NCBI GenBank assembly: GCA_021323535.1
Contig: JAJONO010000026.1
Span: 1 to 56,055, forward strand
DNA length: 56,055 bases
Direction: 5' to 3'
Origin: Bacteroidota bacterium
Lineage (GTDB): Bacteria; Bacteroidota; Bacteroidia; B-17B0; Aurantibacillaceae
Made by a program: the position numbers and the translations under genes. Numbering within the stretch: the first letter of the stretch is position 1; each line of letters opens with the position of its first letter. A model generated the notes under the pieces. That model was not told the origin of the DNA. It saw nothing but the letters and a program-made list of their open reading frames with translations, and ran no database searches. Positions 25,496 through 35,212 of the stretch are shown here, piece by piece.

Positions 25496-26422
25496 ATGAT
25501 GGAGGGTTTTAATTCTATAGGTGTTATGAAGGTGATTACAAAAAACACCAAAACATTACTGGTATTTGTATTCATTGCCGCTGTTGCTTCTTTTGGTTTG
25601 TCGTTTTTATTGAGGGACAAATACAAATCTACCGCTGTTGTTTATCCTGTTAATATGTACCAGAACTCTGAAGAATCGAACAGCGAGCAATTGCTTCAGT
25701 ATCTTTTGAGCGAGGAAGTAAAGAACAAACTTGCTTCTGAATTTAATTTGTACCAACGATATGGTATCGACACGCTTGAAAAAGGTGGTCGCGCTTTATT
25801 CAGTTACATGTACCAGGAGAATTTTAATATTTCGCCAACACTTTACGAATCAATCGAGATTTCGGTGAAAGACGAAGACCCTGCCATGGCAAAAAAATTA
25901 AACGCGAGACTCATTGTTTTAACTAATAAACTCATCCAGGAAAATAAACTTGCGGTTATTAACCAGTACCTGAACAATGCTAAAAAAGTTTTGAAAGCAT
26001 CAGATGATGAACTGGATTCCCTCGATGGCAGGATCAAGAAAATTAAAACGGAATATAACATTGTTGATGAAGTCAATCAGGCTAAGTACATCAGCAAGGA
26101 GATGGCTAAAGGAGGAAACTTTTCTGAAAATGTACAGAAACAAACAGAAGGTCTAAAACTAAAAGGTTCTGAGCTTAGGATATTAAGAGGTAAAATAAAG
26201 TCTACTCTTGGCTCTTACACCGAAATGAAAGTTCAGTATGATAAATACCTGATGGACGCCCAGGGTAATATTGATTTTATACTTTATGTTTCAAAACCTT
26301 CCCTGCCGGATAAGCGTTGTTACCCGGTACGCTGGATCATTGTTCTTGTTTCTTCAATGTCTGTTCTTTTACTCGGCGTAATTGTAACGATCATCCGGAA
26401 CCGTCTTAAACATCCTTTGTAA
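25496..26422 (+). CDS. Wzz-like polysaccharide chain-length determinant protein, second copy
   Basis: 308 residues with the same plan: membrane segment (about 21-39), 'YKSTAVVYPVNMYQNSEESNSEQLLQYLLSEEVKNKLASEFNLYQRYGID', coiled coil (about 150-235) and C-terminal membrane segment after 'LPDKRCYPVRWIIVL'. The start codon directly follows the stop of the first copy. The N-terminal part, 'KYKSTAVVYP', parallels 'QYKSTAVLFA' of the first copy, so the pair looks like an old tandem duplication. Confidence 0.85.
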   Translation: MMEGFNSIGVMKVITKNTKTLLVFVFIAAVASFGLSFLLRDKYKSTAVVYPVNMYQNSEESNSEQLLQYLLSEEVKNKLASEFNLYQRYGIDTLEKGGRALFSYMYQENFNISPTLYESIEISVKDEDPAMAKKLNARLIVLTNKLIQENKLAVINQYLNNAKKVLKASDDELDSLDGRIKKIKTEYNIVDEVNQAKYISKEMAKGGNFSENVQKQTEGLKLKGSELRILRGKIKSTLGSYTEMKVQYDKYLMDAQGNIDFILYVSKPSLPDKRCYPVRWIIVLVSSMSVLLLGVIVTIIRNRLKHPL

Positions 26423-27865
26423 TTGTTAAGGTATTTAAAGCTATACATATTCGAATTACTTATCCTTACCTATATTTTAGGTAATGCCTATATTATGGTT
26501 TACAAAAAGGATTATTTCTATCCTTATAATGTAATTCCACTTGTTATTATTGTTGTTTACGTAGCCCTTCTTCATCTCGAAAAACTTGTTTATTTTCTTG
26601 CTTTTGCGACACCGCTCGCTATTTCTCTTAAAGAACTGGGCCTCTCAGAAACCATGGATCTTAGTCTGCCCACAGAACCTATCATGGCAGGAATTATGCT
26701 GTTGTATATTTTTAATGAACTCAGCAAGAACATTACCGACAGGAAATTCATCAATCATCCCGCTTCTGTTATCATCATTATTCAGCTGGCGTGGATGCTT
26801 GTGACTACTTTTACCAGTACCGATGTAGCAGTGTCAATTAAATATATTATTGCAAGACTCTGGTTTATTTTTAGCTGTTATATAATCATGCATCATTTGT
26901 TCCGGGATAGGAAAAATCTGATCAATTTTGTTTTGTTTTACGGGAGTGGTCTTCTTATTGTTGTGTTTATTACCACAGCAAAACACGCGGCATTCAATTT
27001 TAATCACAAAGCGGCAGACTGGATCGTATCTCCGTTCTATAACGATCATACAGCTTATGGCGCGGCGCTGGCCATGTTTATCCCGGTTTGTCTTTCGTTT
27101 GTGTTCCTGAAAAGTTTATCGTTGAGCATACGCCTGTATTCACTCGTGTTATTTGTTGCATTCACAACTGCTATTATTATTTCATACGCCCGCGCCGGTT
27201 GGTTAAGCCTCGCCATCGCAATGGCAATTCTCATAACGCTGTTATTGAAAATAAGGTTCAGAACCATCATTGCCACACTCGTTGTCCTGGGAACTTTATT
27301 TTACGCTTTTCAAACCGACATTCTTATAGCGCTTGGAAGAAATAACACCGATGCCGAAGGCGGTTTTGCCAATAATATCGAATCCATTTCCAATATTTCT
27401 ACCGACGCGTCTAATCTTGAGCGTTTGAACAGGTGGAGCTGCGCCCTTAGAATGTGGGAAGATAAGCCGGTGTTAGGATGGGGGCCCGGCACTTACATGT
27501 TTAAATACGCACCCTATCAGCTCAGTAAAGAAAGAACCATTATCAGTACCAACTTTGGAACCAATGGTAACGCGCACAGCGAATACCTTGGGCCACTTGC
27601 AGAACAGGGCGTGTTGGGTTTACTTATCGTGCTGATACTTTTGTTTTATTCTACCTCGCTTGGCTACAGGCTGGTATATTCGGTGGAAGGAACCGAAATG
27701 AAAATTCTTACTGCAGCAATTTTCCTTGGACTGATGACCTATTTTGTTCACGGGTTCTTAAACAACTTTCTTGATACCGATAAATTATCGTTGCCTTTCT
27801 GGGCCTTTCTGGCAGCGCTGGTCTGCATCGATATCTATTACAAAAAGAAAGAAAAAAGCGCATAA
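26423..27865 (+). CDS. O-antigen ligase/polymerase family membrane protein (Wzy_C)
   Basis: 480 residues, about twelve membrane segments. A large periplasmic loop near residues 300-395 contains 'RWSCALRMWEDKPVLGWGPG' and 'NAHSEYLGPLAEQGVLGL', the Wzy_C signature with its His. It could polymerise repeat units or ligate the finished glycan to a lipid. The start is TTG directly after the stop of the previous gene. It belongs to the flippase/Wzz operon. Confidence 0.9.
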   Translation: MLRYLKLYIFELLILTYILGNAYIMVYKKDYFYPYNVIPLVIIVVYVALLHLEKLVYFLAFATPLAISLKELGLSETMDLSLPTEPIMAGIMLLYIFNELSKNITDRKFINHPASVIIIIQLAWMLVTTFTSTDVAVSIKYIIARLWFIFSCYIIMHHLFRDRKNLINFVLFYGSGLLIVVFITTAKHAAFNFNHKAADWIVSPFYNDHTAYGAALAMFIPVCLSFVFLKSLSLSIRLYSLVLFVAFTTAIIISYARAGWLSLAIAMAILITLLLKIRFRTIIATLVVLGTLFYAFQTDILIALGRNNTDAEGGFANNIESISNISTDASNLERLNRWSCALRMWEDKPVLGWGPGTYMFKYAPYQLSKERTIISTNFGTNGNAHSEYLGPLAEQGVLGLLIVLILLFYSTSLGYRLVYSVEGTEMKILTAAIFLGLMTYFVHGFLNNFLDTDKLSLPFWAFLAALVCIDIYYKKKEKSA

Positions 27866-27907
27866 TTTTCCGCAGGCACAATATTTGAGGCTGTCATCAG
27901 ATAGACA

Positions 27908-29806
27908 ATGCAGCCCATGTGTTCTTTTTGCTATAAACACGAAACGGCATTCAGGAGATTATTAATCATTCATTTTGTCTTCGTCTTCATTTCTCCCGCA
28001 TACTCTCAGTTTAAAGATTCATTCACTGGCAGAACAGATTCTGTTACCAGATTTAAAGATTCTCTTCGTATCTATAAAAAAATTAAAAAAATGGCTTCCA
28101 AGAACAGGTTGGTGAAACAACTTTATGACGCAGTATTCATTGATCCTGAACCGATGCAATATTGTGAGACTCCCGCCGCCTGTGAGGAAGTAAACGTGAA
28201 CCCTTATATGAAGCACGAAGGAAAGATCATTCGTATGATACGCATTGTAGTTTACGATCCATTTGGTTATTCGGTAACGGATTCGGTAAGAAAGAAAATT
28301 AATTATTTTCAGAGAGCCGGAAATCTTTCACACATCACCACACGAAGATGGGTAGTGAACAACAGGCTGCTCTTTAAGCAAAACGATTCGCTTGATGCCT
28401 TACGCTTAAGCGAAACAGAACGCTTATTACGGGGGGCGCCTTTTGTTAACGATGCAAAAATTACAGTTGAACCTTTACTTACAAGCGATGATACAGTAGA
28501 TGTACGTGTTATCGTTCACGATAAATGGGCCATTCAGGTTCCATTGATGATCACTGATGTAACAAGCAACATCCGGCTACAGAATAGAAATCTCTTCGGA
28601 TTGGGACAGCAGTTCGAGCAATATGTTGGCTTCAAACGACCCGATGTATTTGATTACAGCGGCTATTACAGTATTGATAACCTCGATAATACCTACATTT
28701 CGTCTCGTCTCGCTTATCAGGCTACCATTACTAACACAGCGGTAGGTTTAAGTTTCGACAGGGGATTTTATTCCCCCCTGGTACCCTGGGCAGGAGGCGC
28801 TTCAGCTAATCATAACTGGAACTATTATTATTACACCGACAAGGAAGACAGCACTTCTAAAAAGATGGATATTACTTCGTTTGGCTATGACCTGTGGCTG
28901 GGGCGCGCATTTAAATTCAGTAAAGCAAAAACATTCTTTAACCAGAGTACCAATATTATTTTGGGAAGCAGGTTTTATCATAACGGATATTTAAAACGTC
29001 CTTCATTTGAGATCGACACCAGCCGCAGTATTTACAACACATCGGCTTATATTGGCAATGTTGGGTTTGCTATTCAGCAATATTACAAAGACAGATTTAT
29101 TCATCGTTTTGGCGCGAATGAAGACGTTCCGGAGGGATTGATCATTCAATACATTTATGGTGGAATAAAAAAACAATATGATAATAAGATAAGGTATTAC
29201 TCAGGGATGGAAGTCGCCCGCGCGAAACATTTTGAGAAAATCGGATATTTATCCGCTACTTTCTCTTATGGTGTTTTTTTTAATACCGAGGTCCCAAACG
29301 ATATTACAACCAATTTCAATATTTATTATTTCAGCCATCTTAAGCGCAATGGAAAGTGGTTCTTCAGACAGTTTGTGTATTACAATTTTGTGTATGGCGC
29401 CAATAAATTGTTTGGAGAAACCGTGACCTTGTCGGGTGGCGAGCTCTATGGTTTTAGTCCTGGTTCATTATCAGGAAATACAAAAATGGTTTTGAATTCG
29501 GAAACGGTGGCTTATGCACCTTACAACGTAATTGGCTTTCGTTTTGCTCCGGTTGTTATGATCGGCCTTGGAATGGTTGGTGGTCCGCAACAAAACATCG
29601 TAGAAAGCAATTTATACCAGGGATATTCAGTGGGGATCATGGTAAGGAACGAAAATCTTGTGAGCAGCACCTTCCAGGTGTCTGTAGGCTTTTATCCTTT
29701 TTTACCTGACGGAAAAGAAAATGTCTTTATGTACAATCCGGTAACAAGTTTTACACTAAGAGTAAGGGCGTTTGCGGTGTCGAGACCGGAATTTGTTTCG
29801 TATTAG
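27908..29806 (+). CDS. Outer-membrane barrel protein with POTRA-like N-terminal part
   Basis: 632 residues. A signal sequence (about 15-34, ending SPAYSQ) is followed by a soluble part with a POTRA-like block 'GKIIRMIRIVVYDPFGYSV', 'TETERLLRGAPFVNDAKI'-like text (here LSETERLLRGAPFVND) and 'VRVIVHDKWAIQ'. From about 220 the sequence is barrel-like (aromatic, alternating) and ends in an aromatic residue (EFVSY). The layout resembles the BamA/Omp85 'surface antigen' family. It follows the polysaccharide cluster by 42 bp, so a role in surface glycan export is possible but unproven. ATG at 27908 or 27917. Confidence 0.75.
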   Translation: MQPMCSFCYKHETAFRRLLIIHFVFVFISPAYSQFKDSFTGRTDSVTRFKDSLRIYKKIKKMASKNRLVKQLYDAVFIDPEPMQYCETPAACEEVNVNPYMKHEGKIIRMIRIVVYDPFGYSVTDSVRKKINYFQRAGNLSHITTRRWVVNNRLLFKQNDSLDALRLSETERLLRGAPFVNDAKITVEPLLTSDDTVDVRVIVHDKWAIQVPLMITDVTSNIRLQNRNLFGLGQQFEQYVGFKRPDVFDYSGYYSIDNLDNTYISSRLAYQATITNTAVGLSFDRGFYSPLVPWAGGASANHNWNYYYYTDKEDSTSKKMDITSFGYDLWLGRAFKFSKAKTFFNQSTNIILGSRFYHNGYLKRPSFEIDTSRSIYNTSAYIGNVGFAIQQYYKDRFIHRFGANEDVPEGLIIQYIYGGIKKQYDNKIRYYSGMEVARAKHFEKIGYLSATFSYGVFFNTEVPNDITTNFNIYYFSHLKRNGKWFFRQFVYYNFVYGANKLFGETVTLSGGELYGFSPGSLSGNTKMVLNSETVAYAPYNVIGFRFAPVVMIGLGMVGGPQQNIVESNLYQGYSVGIMVRNENLVSSTFQVSVGFYPFLPDGKENVFMYNPVTSFTLRVRAFAVSRPEFVSY

Positions 29807-29822
29807 TCACTGGTCGCTAGTT

Positions 29823-29893
29823 AGTCATAAGTTGTTAGTCTGAATGTGATTTTTACCTCTTGACTAAGGATTAGAATCTAACGACTTATGACT
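29823..29893. repeat. Intergenic inverted repeat at convergent gene ends
   Basis: Arms AGTCATAAGTTGTTAG and CTAACGACTTATGACT pair at 15 of 16 positions with a 39-bp interior. It lies between the stops of two convergent genes and may end both transcripts. Confidence 0.75.
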
Positions 29894-29900
29894 ATTGACT

Positions 29901-30872
29901 TTAAGAACCAAGGACCTCGATCAATTCAATCAGATCTTTATTCAAACTCTGAATATGTTTCACCGATTTTTCAAATGGCGTAAAAACAACCTGCTTATTG
30001 ATAATGCCTATCATTTCGTTACGTCGCCCTGTCATTAGGGCTTTCACAGCATTAAAACCCATAATACTTGCATTCACGCGTTCCATACAGGTAGGATTTC
30101 CTCCACGTTGAATATGACCAAGTATACTCACACGCAGATCAAATTCCGGACAATGTTTCTTGATAAGTTCCGCTACTTTAAAAGCGCCTCCGCTTTCATC
30201 GCCTTCGGCAACAACAATAATTTTACTGCTCTTGGAAGCTCTCCAGTTTTTTATTTTTTTAATCAGATCGTCATTGTCGTGTTTTAACTCCGGAACAAGA
30301 AGTGCTTCGGCACCACTGGCGATGGCACTTCTAAGAGCAATGAGCCCGGCATCGCGTCCCATTACCTCTACCACAAAAATACGGTCGTGACTCTCGGCAG
30401 TGTCTCTTATTTTATCGATGGCTTCAACAACGGTGTTAATAGCGGTGTCATATCCAATAGTAAAGTCGGTTCCAACAAGATCGTTATCTATGGTGCCCGG
30501 GCAACCCACAATTGGAATATGAAAGCGCTTACTTAACTCCATGGCGCCTTTAAAACTTCCGTCACCTCCAATGATCACCAGTCCTTCGATCTCATGTTTA
30601 AAAAGATTATCTACGGCCGTAGAAATTCCTTTCTCGGTCATAAAACGTTCGCTGCGGGCAGTTTTTAAAGTGGTTCCTCCTTTGTGAATGATTCCCGAAA
30701 CGCTTTCACGCTTCATTTCAATGTAATTATTGTCAATTAGTCCTTCATAACCCCGAATAAAACCTATTGTTTGAATGTTATGATGAATGGCGGTTCTTAC
30801 AACGGCCCTGATGCATGCATTCATGCCGGGGGAATCGCCTCCTGAAGTCAATAAACCGATCTTTTTAATCAT
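29901..30872 (-). CDS. pfkA: ATP-dependent 6-phosphofructokinase
   Basis: 323 residues, standard length. Substrate and ATP motifs are intact: 'GLLTSGGDSPGMNACIRAVV', 'GLVIIGGDGSFKGA', the catalytic 'PGTIDNDLVGTDFTIGYDTA', 'VVEVMGRDAGLIA' and 'ILGHIQRGGNPT'. The GGDGS motif with Gly at the ATP-discriminating position fits ATP rather than pyrophosphate use. It catalyses fructose-6-phosphate to fructose-1,6-bisphosphate in glycolysis. Divergent from ruvX across a repeat-filled gap. Confidence 0.96.
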   Translation of the reverse strand: MIKKIGLLTSGGDSPGMNACIRAVVRTAIHHNIQTIGFIRGYEGLIDNNYIEMKRESVSGIIHKGGTTLKTARSERFMTEKGISTAVDNLFKHEIEGLVIIGGDGSFKGAMELSKRFHIPIVGCPGTIDNDLVGTDFTIGYDTAINTVVEAIDKIRDTAESHDRIFVVEVMGRDAGLIALRSAIASGAEALLVPELKHDNDDLIKKIKNWRASKSSKIIVVAEGDESGGAFKVAELIKKHCPEFDLRVSILGHIQRGGNPTCMERVNASIMGFNAVKALMTGRRNEMIGIINKQVVFTPFEKSVKHIQSLNKDLIELIEVLGS

Positions 30873-30875
30873 GAT

Positions 30876-30996
30876 ACTAAAGTAGTTTAAAATAGTTTAA
30901 GATGGTTTAAAAAATAGTTTAAAAAATAATTTGAAAGGTTCAAAGTAGTTTAGAAGTGTGGTTGACTTTAAACTACTTTGAACAAATTTAAACCAC
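30876..30996. repeat. Intergenic 'AGTTTAAA' word block with a perfect 15-bp inverted repeat
   Basis: The gap between divergent pfkA and ruvX has at least five copies of AGTTTAAA or GGTTTAAA. It also has a perfect inverted repeat, GTTCAAAGTAGTTTA (30938-30952) and TAAACTACTTTGAAC (30969-30983). The same words recur at 44048-44165. Confidence 0.8.
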
Positions 30997-31024
30997 ATTT
31001 ATCTTTTACGTAACTTAGTGGGGT

Positions 31025-31444
31025 ATGGGAAGAATTTTAGCAATAGATTACGGAAGCAAGCGTGTGGGATTAGCGGTGACCGATCCCTTACGGATCATTG
31101 CCAGTGGATTGACGACGATTCACAGCAAAGATGTGGTGGCTTTCATGGAAGACTATTTTAAAAAAGAAGTGGTTGATGAGATTGTTATCGGCGAACCAAA
31201 AACATTACAGAATGAAAAAAGCGACAGCGCCAGATTCATCGATCCTTTCGTAAGACATCTTGAAAAAAAATTTCCCGATAAAAAAATTGTGCGTTACGAT
31301 GAACGTTTCACCAGCGCCCTGGCAAAACAAACCATGTTAATGGGCGGATTAAAAAAGAAAGACAGGCAAAACAAGGGAACTGTGGATATGGTGAGCGCCA
31401 CTATTCTGTTGCAGGATTACATGAGTTTTATTCAGAGAGGTTGA
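31025..31444 (+). CDS. ruvX: Putative Holliday junction resolvase RuvX/YqgF
   Basis: 139 residues. 'ILAIDYGSKRVGLAVTDPLR' contains the first catalytic Asp, 'DEIVIGEPKTLQNEKSD' the Glu region, and 'YDERFTSALA' plus 'VDMVSATILLQDYM' the remaining acidic residues of the RNase H-like fold. The family is involved in pre-16S rRNA 5' end processing and possibly in DNA recombination. A -7-like TAACTTAG lies a few bases before the ATG. Confidence 0.93.
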   Translation: MGRILAIDYGSKRVGLAVTDPLRIIASGLTTIHSKDVVAFMEDYFKKEVVDEIVIGEPKTLQNEKSDSARFIDPFVRHLEKKFPDKKIVRYDERFTSALAKQTMLMGGLKKKDRQNKGTVDMVSATILLQDYMSFIQRG

Positions 31445-31456
31445 TAAAAGATTAAA

Positions 31457-31510
31457 GACAAATGACAAACGATGCTTTGGTCATTTATCCTTTATCATTC
31501 ATCATTTGTC
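31457..31510. repeat. Intergenic inverted repeat between convergent ruvX and CAP-domain genes
   Basis: Perfect 9-bp arms GACAAATGA and TCATTTGTC, with further ATGA/TCAT words in the interior. Likely two-way terminator. Confidence 0.7.
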
Positions 31511-31515
31511 CTAAG

Positions 31516-33885
31516 CTAAAGTTCCTTCCCGCAAAATTCCCTTTTAATTAAGTCGTTTCTAAGTAACTGGAAGTTGTCTTCGCTTATCCATTTATCAAAT
31601 CTTGGCCTATTCATATTCTTTACCTTCTTCACATATTTCTCCCACTCAGCTTCAGGCAATGGCATTTTTCTGAATGAGGCGCAGGTTTCAACAAACAAAA
31701 ATAAAAGATCCTGATCTTTTGTCTTATTTCTCACATAAGGCAACAGTAATTCATAGCTCCAGTCGTAACGCGCGTAAAGATTAAACAATAACGCTAATTG
31801 AATGGCTTCATACTGACTGATCTGCGCGCCCGGATAATATTTTTTGATTCCGTTCAGATGTTTATCAATGTTGTGATAAAAATGATAACTCCAGTTGCGA
31901 TATAAAGAGAGAATGTGATAATTCATGAACATGTGGTTCGTGATGACAGAGTCTTCGGCGCTTTTCATTTTAAAACACTCCTGCATCTCTTTCTCCAGTT
32001 GATTCAGAGGATAAATTGTATCCTGAAAATCCTGCAGGTAACGAATGGCCATGATACATTTATTGAATTTGATTGGTAAATAAGTAGAATCTATCTGAGA
32101 CGCTTTTATCGCTAATTCCCGCGCTTCATGACTGTAAACAAGTTCATCATCTTTCACGGCAACAGCCAGGTAATTGGTGAGGTGAGGAAGGAATTTTTTG
32201 GTAAGAGGAATTTCCACAGGCAGAAGATCTCCTCTCACAAATTCATACTTAGTAATATATTCAAGGATCTTATTCTGATACGTGAAGGCTTTAAGAGAAT
32301 CGCCGGTTTCAATACTTTTTTTATAGGCCGCTAAAAGCAGGTAGGGCCCCGAGTTATTATCAACAAAAGCTTTAAGTTTTACATTTAGCTGGGCCGAACG
32401 ACTGTTCTTAAGAAGGTAGTCAAGAGAGTCGAGCAATAGTTTTGATTTTAAGCGTTCCTTTATTTTTTCCTTCGGTAAATTTTTTAAATAGGCCACAGGA
32501 GTATTTTCTATCAGTAAAAAGAATTCGTCCCAGTTTTCTACGCTTTGAGTATTGATGGTAACATGCGCGGGTGTATAATTTTTGATCAGGTCAGAAATAT
32601 TCGCGGCCCGTTGTTCCTGTAATTTTAAATTAGTTTGCGTACTTCCTTCAATAGAACTAAACGTTTGAAGTTTAACATCTGTAATAAAAGGCTTATAAAT
32701 TTCAAGTTTCTGGCTGAGCTGTTTCTTCTTTTTTTCTGAAAGTATTACCTGGCCTCTTTCAAAAGGAATGGTGAATGAAAGAAATCCATTAAAGGAATCG
32801 GGCTGAACCTGAAGATCGCGAGTATAAATCCATTTTGGGTACAGTGCCAGCATTTCAAGGTTCTGCTCCGGCACTTCAATAAGATAAGTGTACTCACACG
32901 AAAAACCATTTTTAATGATCCCGTAACTGAGACTAATATTTTTGTCATCTATTTTTTTAGGGGTTGCACAGGCTGCAGCGTACAGGTTTCTCCCGTCTCT
33001 TACATGATTTCGTTTAAGAACATCTTTAAAATAAATGGGAGCCAGCATTTTGCCATCATAAACAGGCGAGCCATGAAGAAGATTATTTTTTTCGCAGACA
33101 AACTGGGTCCTTTGTACCAGGTCGAAATAAATTCCATCTCCAGCGTTTGTAAAAAACTTTGTAAGTGTGGGAAGGTCTTCGCTTCGTAAATAAATGGAGT
33201 CTTTCTTAATTACAAAGTCAAAACTTTTAATGGCTCTTCTTCCTTCAGATGTTTGAAGGATTTTACAAACCGGTTCAAATTCATCTTTCACTCCATAGGC
33301 ATCGGCCGGACTTTGAAACTCCTTTGTTGGAATGAAAGGTTTTGCGCCGAAAACCTGAGCGCAGTATAGTTTGCTGCTGTCTTTATCAAAGCTGAATCCG
33401 AGCCCACTTACATCATAACCGGGTGTGATCATGTTAGCATAATGCCCGGGAGAATTTTTCCAGCCAAGAAACAATGCTTCTCCGGCATCGGAATACGTTT
33501 TTACTTCAACTTCTTTTTTATACTTGGCTTTGTACACTTTTTTAACCGGGATCATGATACAATTCTCTCCAACCTGGTCATGAGTTCCATTGTAAAAGAA
33601 GACGCGTTTCTGAGGTGTTTCTTTTATTTTATTGTCGGGCTGCGTATGTGTGAGATAATGTTTTTTGTTCTGGTAGTCGGCCTGATCTTTTGCCGCTTTC
33701 TTTAAGGTGTTGTCGCTGGTAAGAAGAGAAAGATTTTTTTCCGCGCGCAATTTATTAAGGCGCTCCATAAACTCTGACTCGATCAGGTTATAATTAATGT
33801 TACTGAGATTAATTTCAGGAGAGCTTTTTTGAGAAAAGCCAATGAATGAACTGAGAAGGAAAATAAGGGGTAAGATTTGTTTCAT
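31516..33885 (-). CDS. CAP/SCP-domain secreted protein with OmpA-like region and long C-terminal part
   Basis: 789 residues with a signal peptide (MKQILPLIFLLSSFIGFSQ). Residues about 38-185 are a CAP domain: 'FMERLNKLRAEKNLSLL', 'AAKDQADYQNKKHYLTHTQ', 'GENC' and 'WKNSPGHYANMITPGYDVSG', with the His/Glu residues of the conserved cavity. Residues about 395-455 ('NLKLQEQRAANISDLIKNYT') look like an OmpA-type peptidoglycan-binding segment. The last about 330 residues are helical and resemble a repeat scaffold, without a family I can name. It may tie a periplasmic CAP domain to the cell wall. Function unknown. Confidence 0.8.
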   Translation of the reverse strand: MKQILPLIFLLSSFIGFSQKSSPEINLSNINYNLIESEFMERLNKLRAEKNLSLLTSDNTLKKAAKDQADYQNKKHYLTHTQPDNKIKETPQKRVFFYNGTHDQVGENCIMIPVKKVYKAKYKKEVEVKTYSDAGEALFLGWKNSPGHYANMITPGYDVSGLGFSFDKDSSKLYCAQVFGAKPFIPTKEFQSPADAYGVKDEFEPVCKILQTSEGRRAIKSFDFVIKKDSIYLRSEDLPTLTKFFTNAGDGIYFDLVQRTQFVCEKNNLLHGSPVYDGKMLAPIYFKDVLKRNHVRDGRNLYAAACATPKKIDDKNISLSYGIIKNGFSCEYTYLIEVPEQNLEMLALYPKWIYTRDLQVQPDSFNGFLSFTIPFERGQVILSEKKKKQLSQKLEIYKPFITDVKLQTFSSIEGSTQTNLKLQEQRAANISDLIKNYTPAHVTINTQSVENWDEFFLLIENTPVAYLKNLPKEKIKERLKSKLLLDSLDYLLKNSRSAQLNVKLKAFVDNNSGPYLLLAAYKKSIETGDSLKAFTYQNKILEYITKYEFVRGDLLPVEIPLTKKFLPHLTNYLAVAVKDDELVYSHEARELAIKASQIDSTYLPIKFNKCIMAIRYLQDFQDTIYPLNQLEKEMQECFKMKSAEDSVITNHMFMNYHILSLYRNWSYHFYHNIDKHLNGIKKYYPGAQISQYEAIQLALLFNLYARYDWSYELLLPYVRNKTKDQDLLFLFVETCASFRKMPLPEAEWEKYVKKVKNMNRPRFDKWISEDNFQLLRNDLIKREFCGKEL

Positions 33886-33921
33886 CTCAGTGTATAATCG
33901 GTTTTTTGAAATAGGTTACGC

Positions 33922-35097
33922 TTATTCAACCCACAATACCATTCCTTTCAGGTATTCTCCTTCCGGGAAATAGGGGATTACAGGATGGTCGGCAGGCTGA
34001 CTAAGATAATGCAATACTTTTACGTTTCTCCTGGCTTCAATAGCCGCGGCAGTAATGGTGTTATAAAAAAGATATTTATCTACAACCCCACTGCAACTAA
34101 ATGTAAAGAGTACTCCTCCGGGTTTAATTAGTTTCAGCGCCATAGCGTTTAATCTTTTGTAACCGATCACGGCGTTATGTTTACTATCACGACTCTTGGC
34201 AAATGCAGGAGGATCGAGAACAATAACATCATAAACATCTTTTTTATCTTTCAGAAAATCAAACGTGTCAATGGCGTAACCCTCGTGATTCGAAAAATTA
34301 TTCAATGCAATATTTTTATTGCAGAGTTCGATGGCGCTTTTGCTTACATCAACGGAGTGCACCAGTTTTGCTCCTGCTGCACAGGCATAAACTGAAAATC
34401 CCCCGGTATAAGAAAATGTATTAAGAACGTTTTTGTCTTTACAATAAGAGGAGAGAAGCTGACGGTTCTCTCTCTGATCCACAAAGAATCCGGTTTTTTG
34501 TCCGCCTATAAAGTCGATTTTAAAAACATGCGAATTTTCTTTTACAATAACTTCGGCTTCGCTTCCAAACAGAAAACCATTCTGCGCCTGTTCCGAAAAT
34601 TGTTTTGGCAATGTTTCGGCGCTTTTATCGTAAATACTTTTTAATTCGCTGCCCAGAACTTTTTTAATGGCAGAAACAATATTTTCTTTCTGCAGATATA
34701 TTCCCCAGGAGTGTGATTGAAATACAACATGTCCGTTGTAATAATCAAGAATTAAACCCGATGCGCCATCGCCTTCACCAAAAAATAAACGGCACACATT
34801 GGTAACGGGATTTAAAATGTTGAGTTGCTTCCTGTAACTATAAGCTTTGTTGATTTTTTCGAACCAGAAGTTTTCATCAATTGTAGCCTGGGTAAATGAA
34901 ATGAGGCGGATGGCAATGCTTCCATTCGCATAATAACCTGTACCAAGATATTGTTTTTGTGAAGAGAAAACTTCAACAATGTCGCCCTCCTTAAGATCGG
35001 CGTCTTTTTTTGCAATAGCTCCCGAAAAGATCCAGGGATGAAACCGGAGTGGGGAAGTCTCTTTTCCTTTATTCAGTATAATCTGTGAATAGCTCAT
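33922..35097 (-). CDS. rlmI: 23S rRNA m5C methyltransferase, RlmI type
   Basis: About 391 residues from the ATG at 35097 (MSYSQIILNKGKE); an ATG at 35118 is also in frame. An N-terminal PUA domain ('LRFHPWIFSGAIAKKDADLKEGDIVEV') is followed by the Rossmann domain with 'DFIGGQKTGFFVDQRENRQL', 'VLNTFSYTGGFSVYACAAGA' and 'VIVLDPPAFAK'. A late 'LFTFSCSGVV' carries the catalytic-type Cys. This matches RlmI (YccW), which methylates C1962 of 23S rRNA in E. coli. Confidence 0.92.
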   Translation of the reverse strand: MSYSQIILNKGKETSPLRFHPWIFSGAIAKKDADLKEGDIVEVFSSQKQYLGTGYYANGSIAIRLISFTQATIDENFWFEKINKAYSYRKQLNILNPVTNVCRLFFGEGDGASGLILDYYNGHVVFQSHSWGIYLQKENIVSAIKKVLGSELKSIYDKSAETLPKQFSEQAQNGFLFGSEAEVIVKENSHVFKIDFIGGQKTGFFVDQRENRQLLSSYCKDKNVLNTFSYTGGFSVYACAAGAKLVHSVDVSKSAIELCNKNIALNNFSNHEGYAIDTFDFLKDKKDVYDVIVLDPPAFAKSRDSKHNAVIGYKRLNAMALKLIKPGGVLFTFSCSGVVDKYLFYNTITAAAIEARRNVKVLHYLSQPADHPVIPYFPEGEYLKGMVLWVE

Positions 35098-35112
35098 ATA
35101 ACGGGCGTAAAG

Positions 35113-35212
35113 ATACATAATAATGGAAGATGTATAATGTAAAATGGAAGATGGAACGAGTTTGAAAGGGATCGCTTTACATTATCCCGTTTACATCTTA
35201 CATTTTCCATTC
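35113..35212. repeat. 'AATGTAAAATGGAAGATGG' word block (copy 1), overlapping the mpg 3' end
   Basis: Left words AATGGAAGATG and AATGTAAAATGGAAGATGG face their complements (CATCTTACATTTTCCATT). The right arm covers the last codons of mpg (EWKM-stop). Similar words recur at 37325-37368 and 49424-49490. Confidence 0.7.

Noticed and set aside
30876-30996. CRISPR-like array from the repeated AGTTTAAA words
   Set aside because: Units are 8-15 bp, irregularly spaced and inverted; there are no spacers of constant length and no cas genes.
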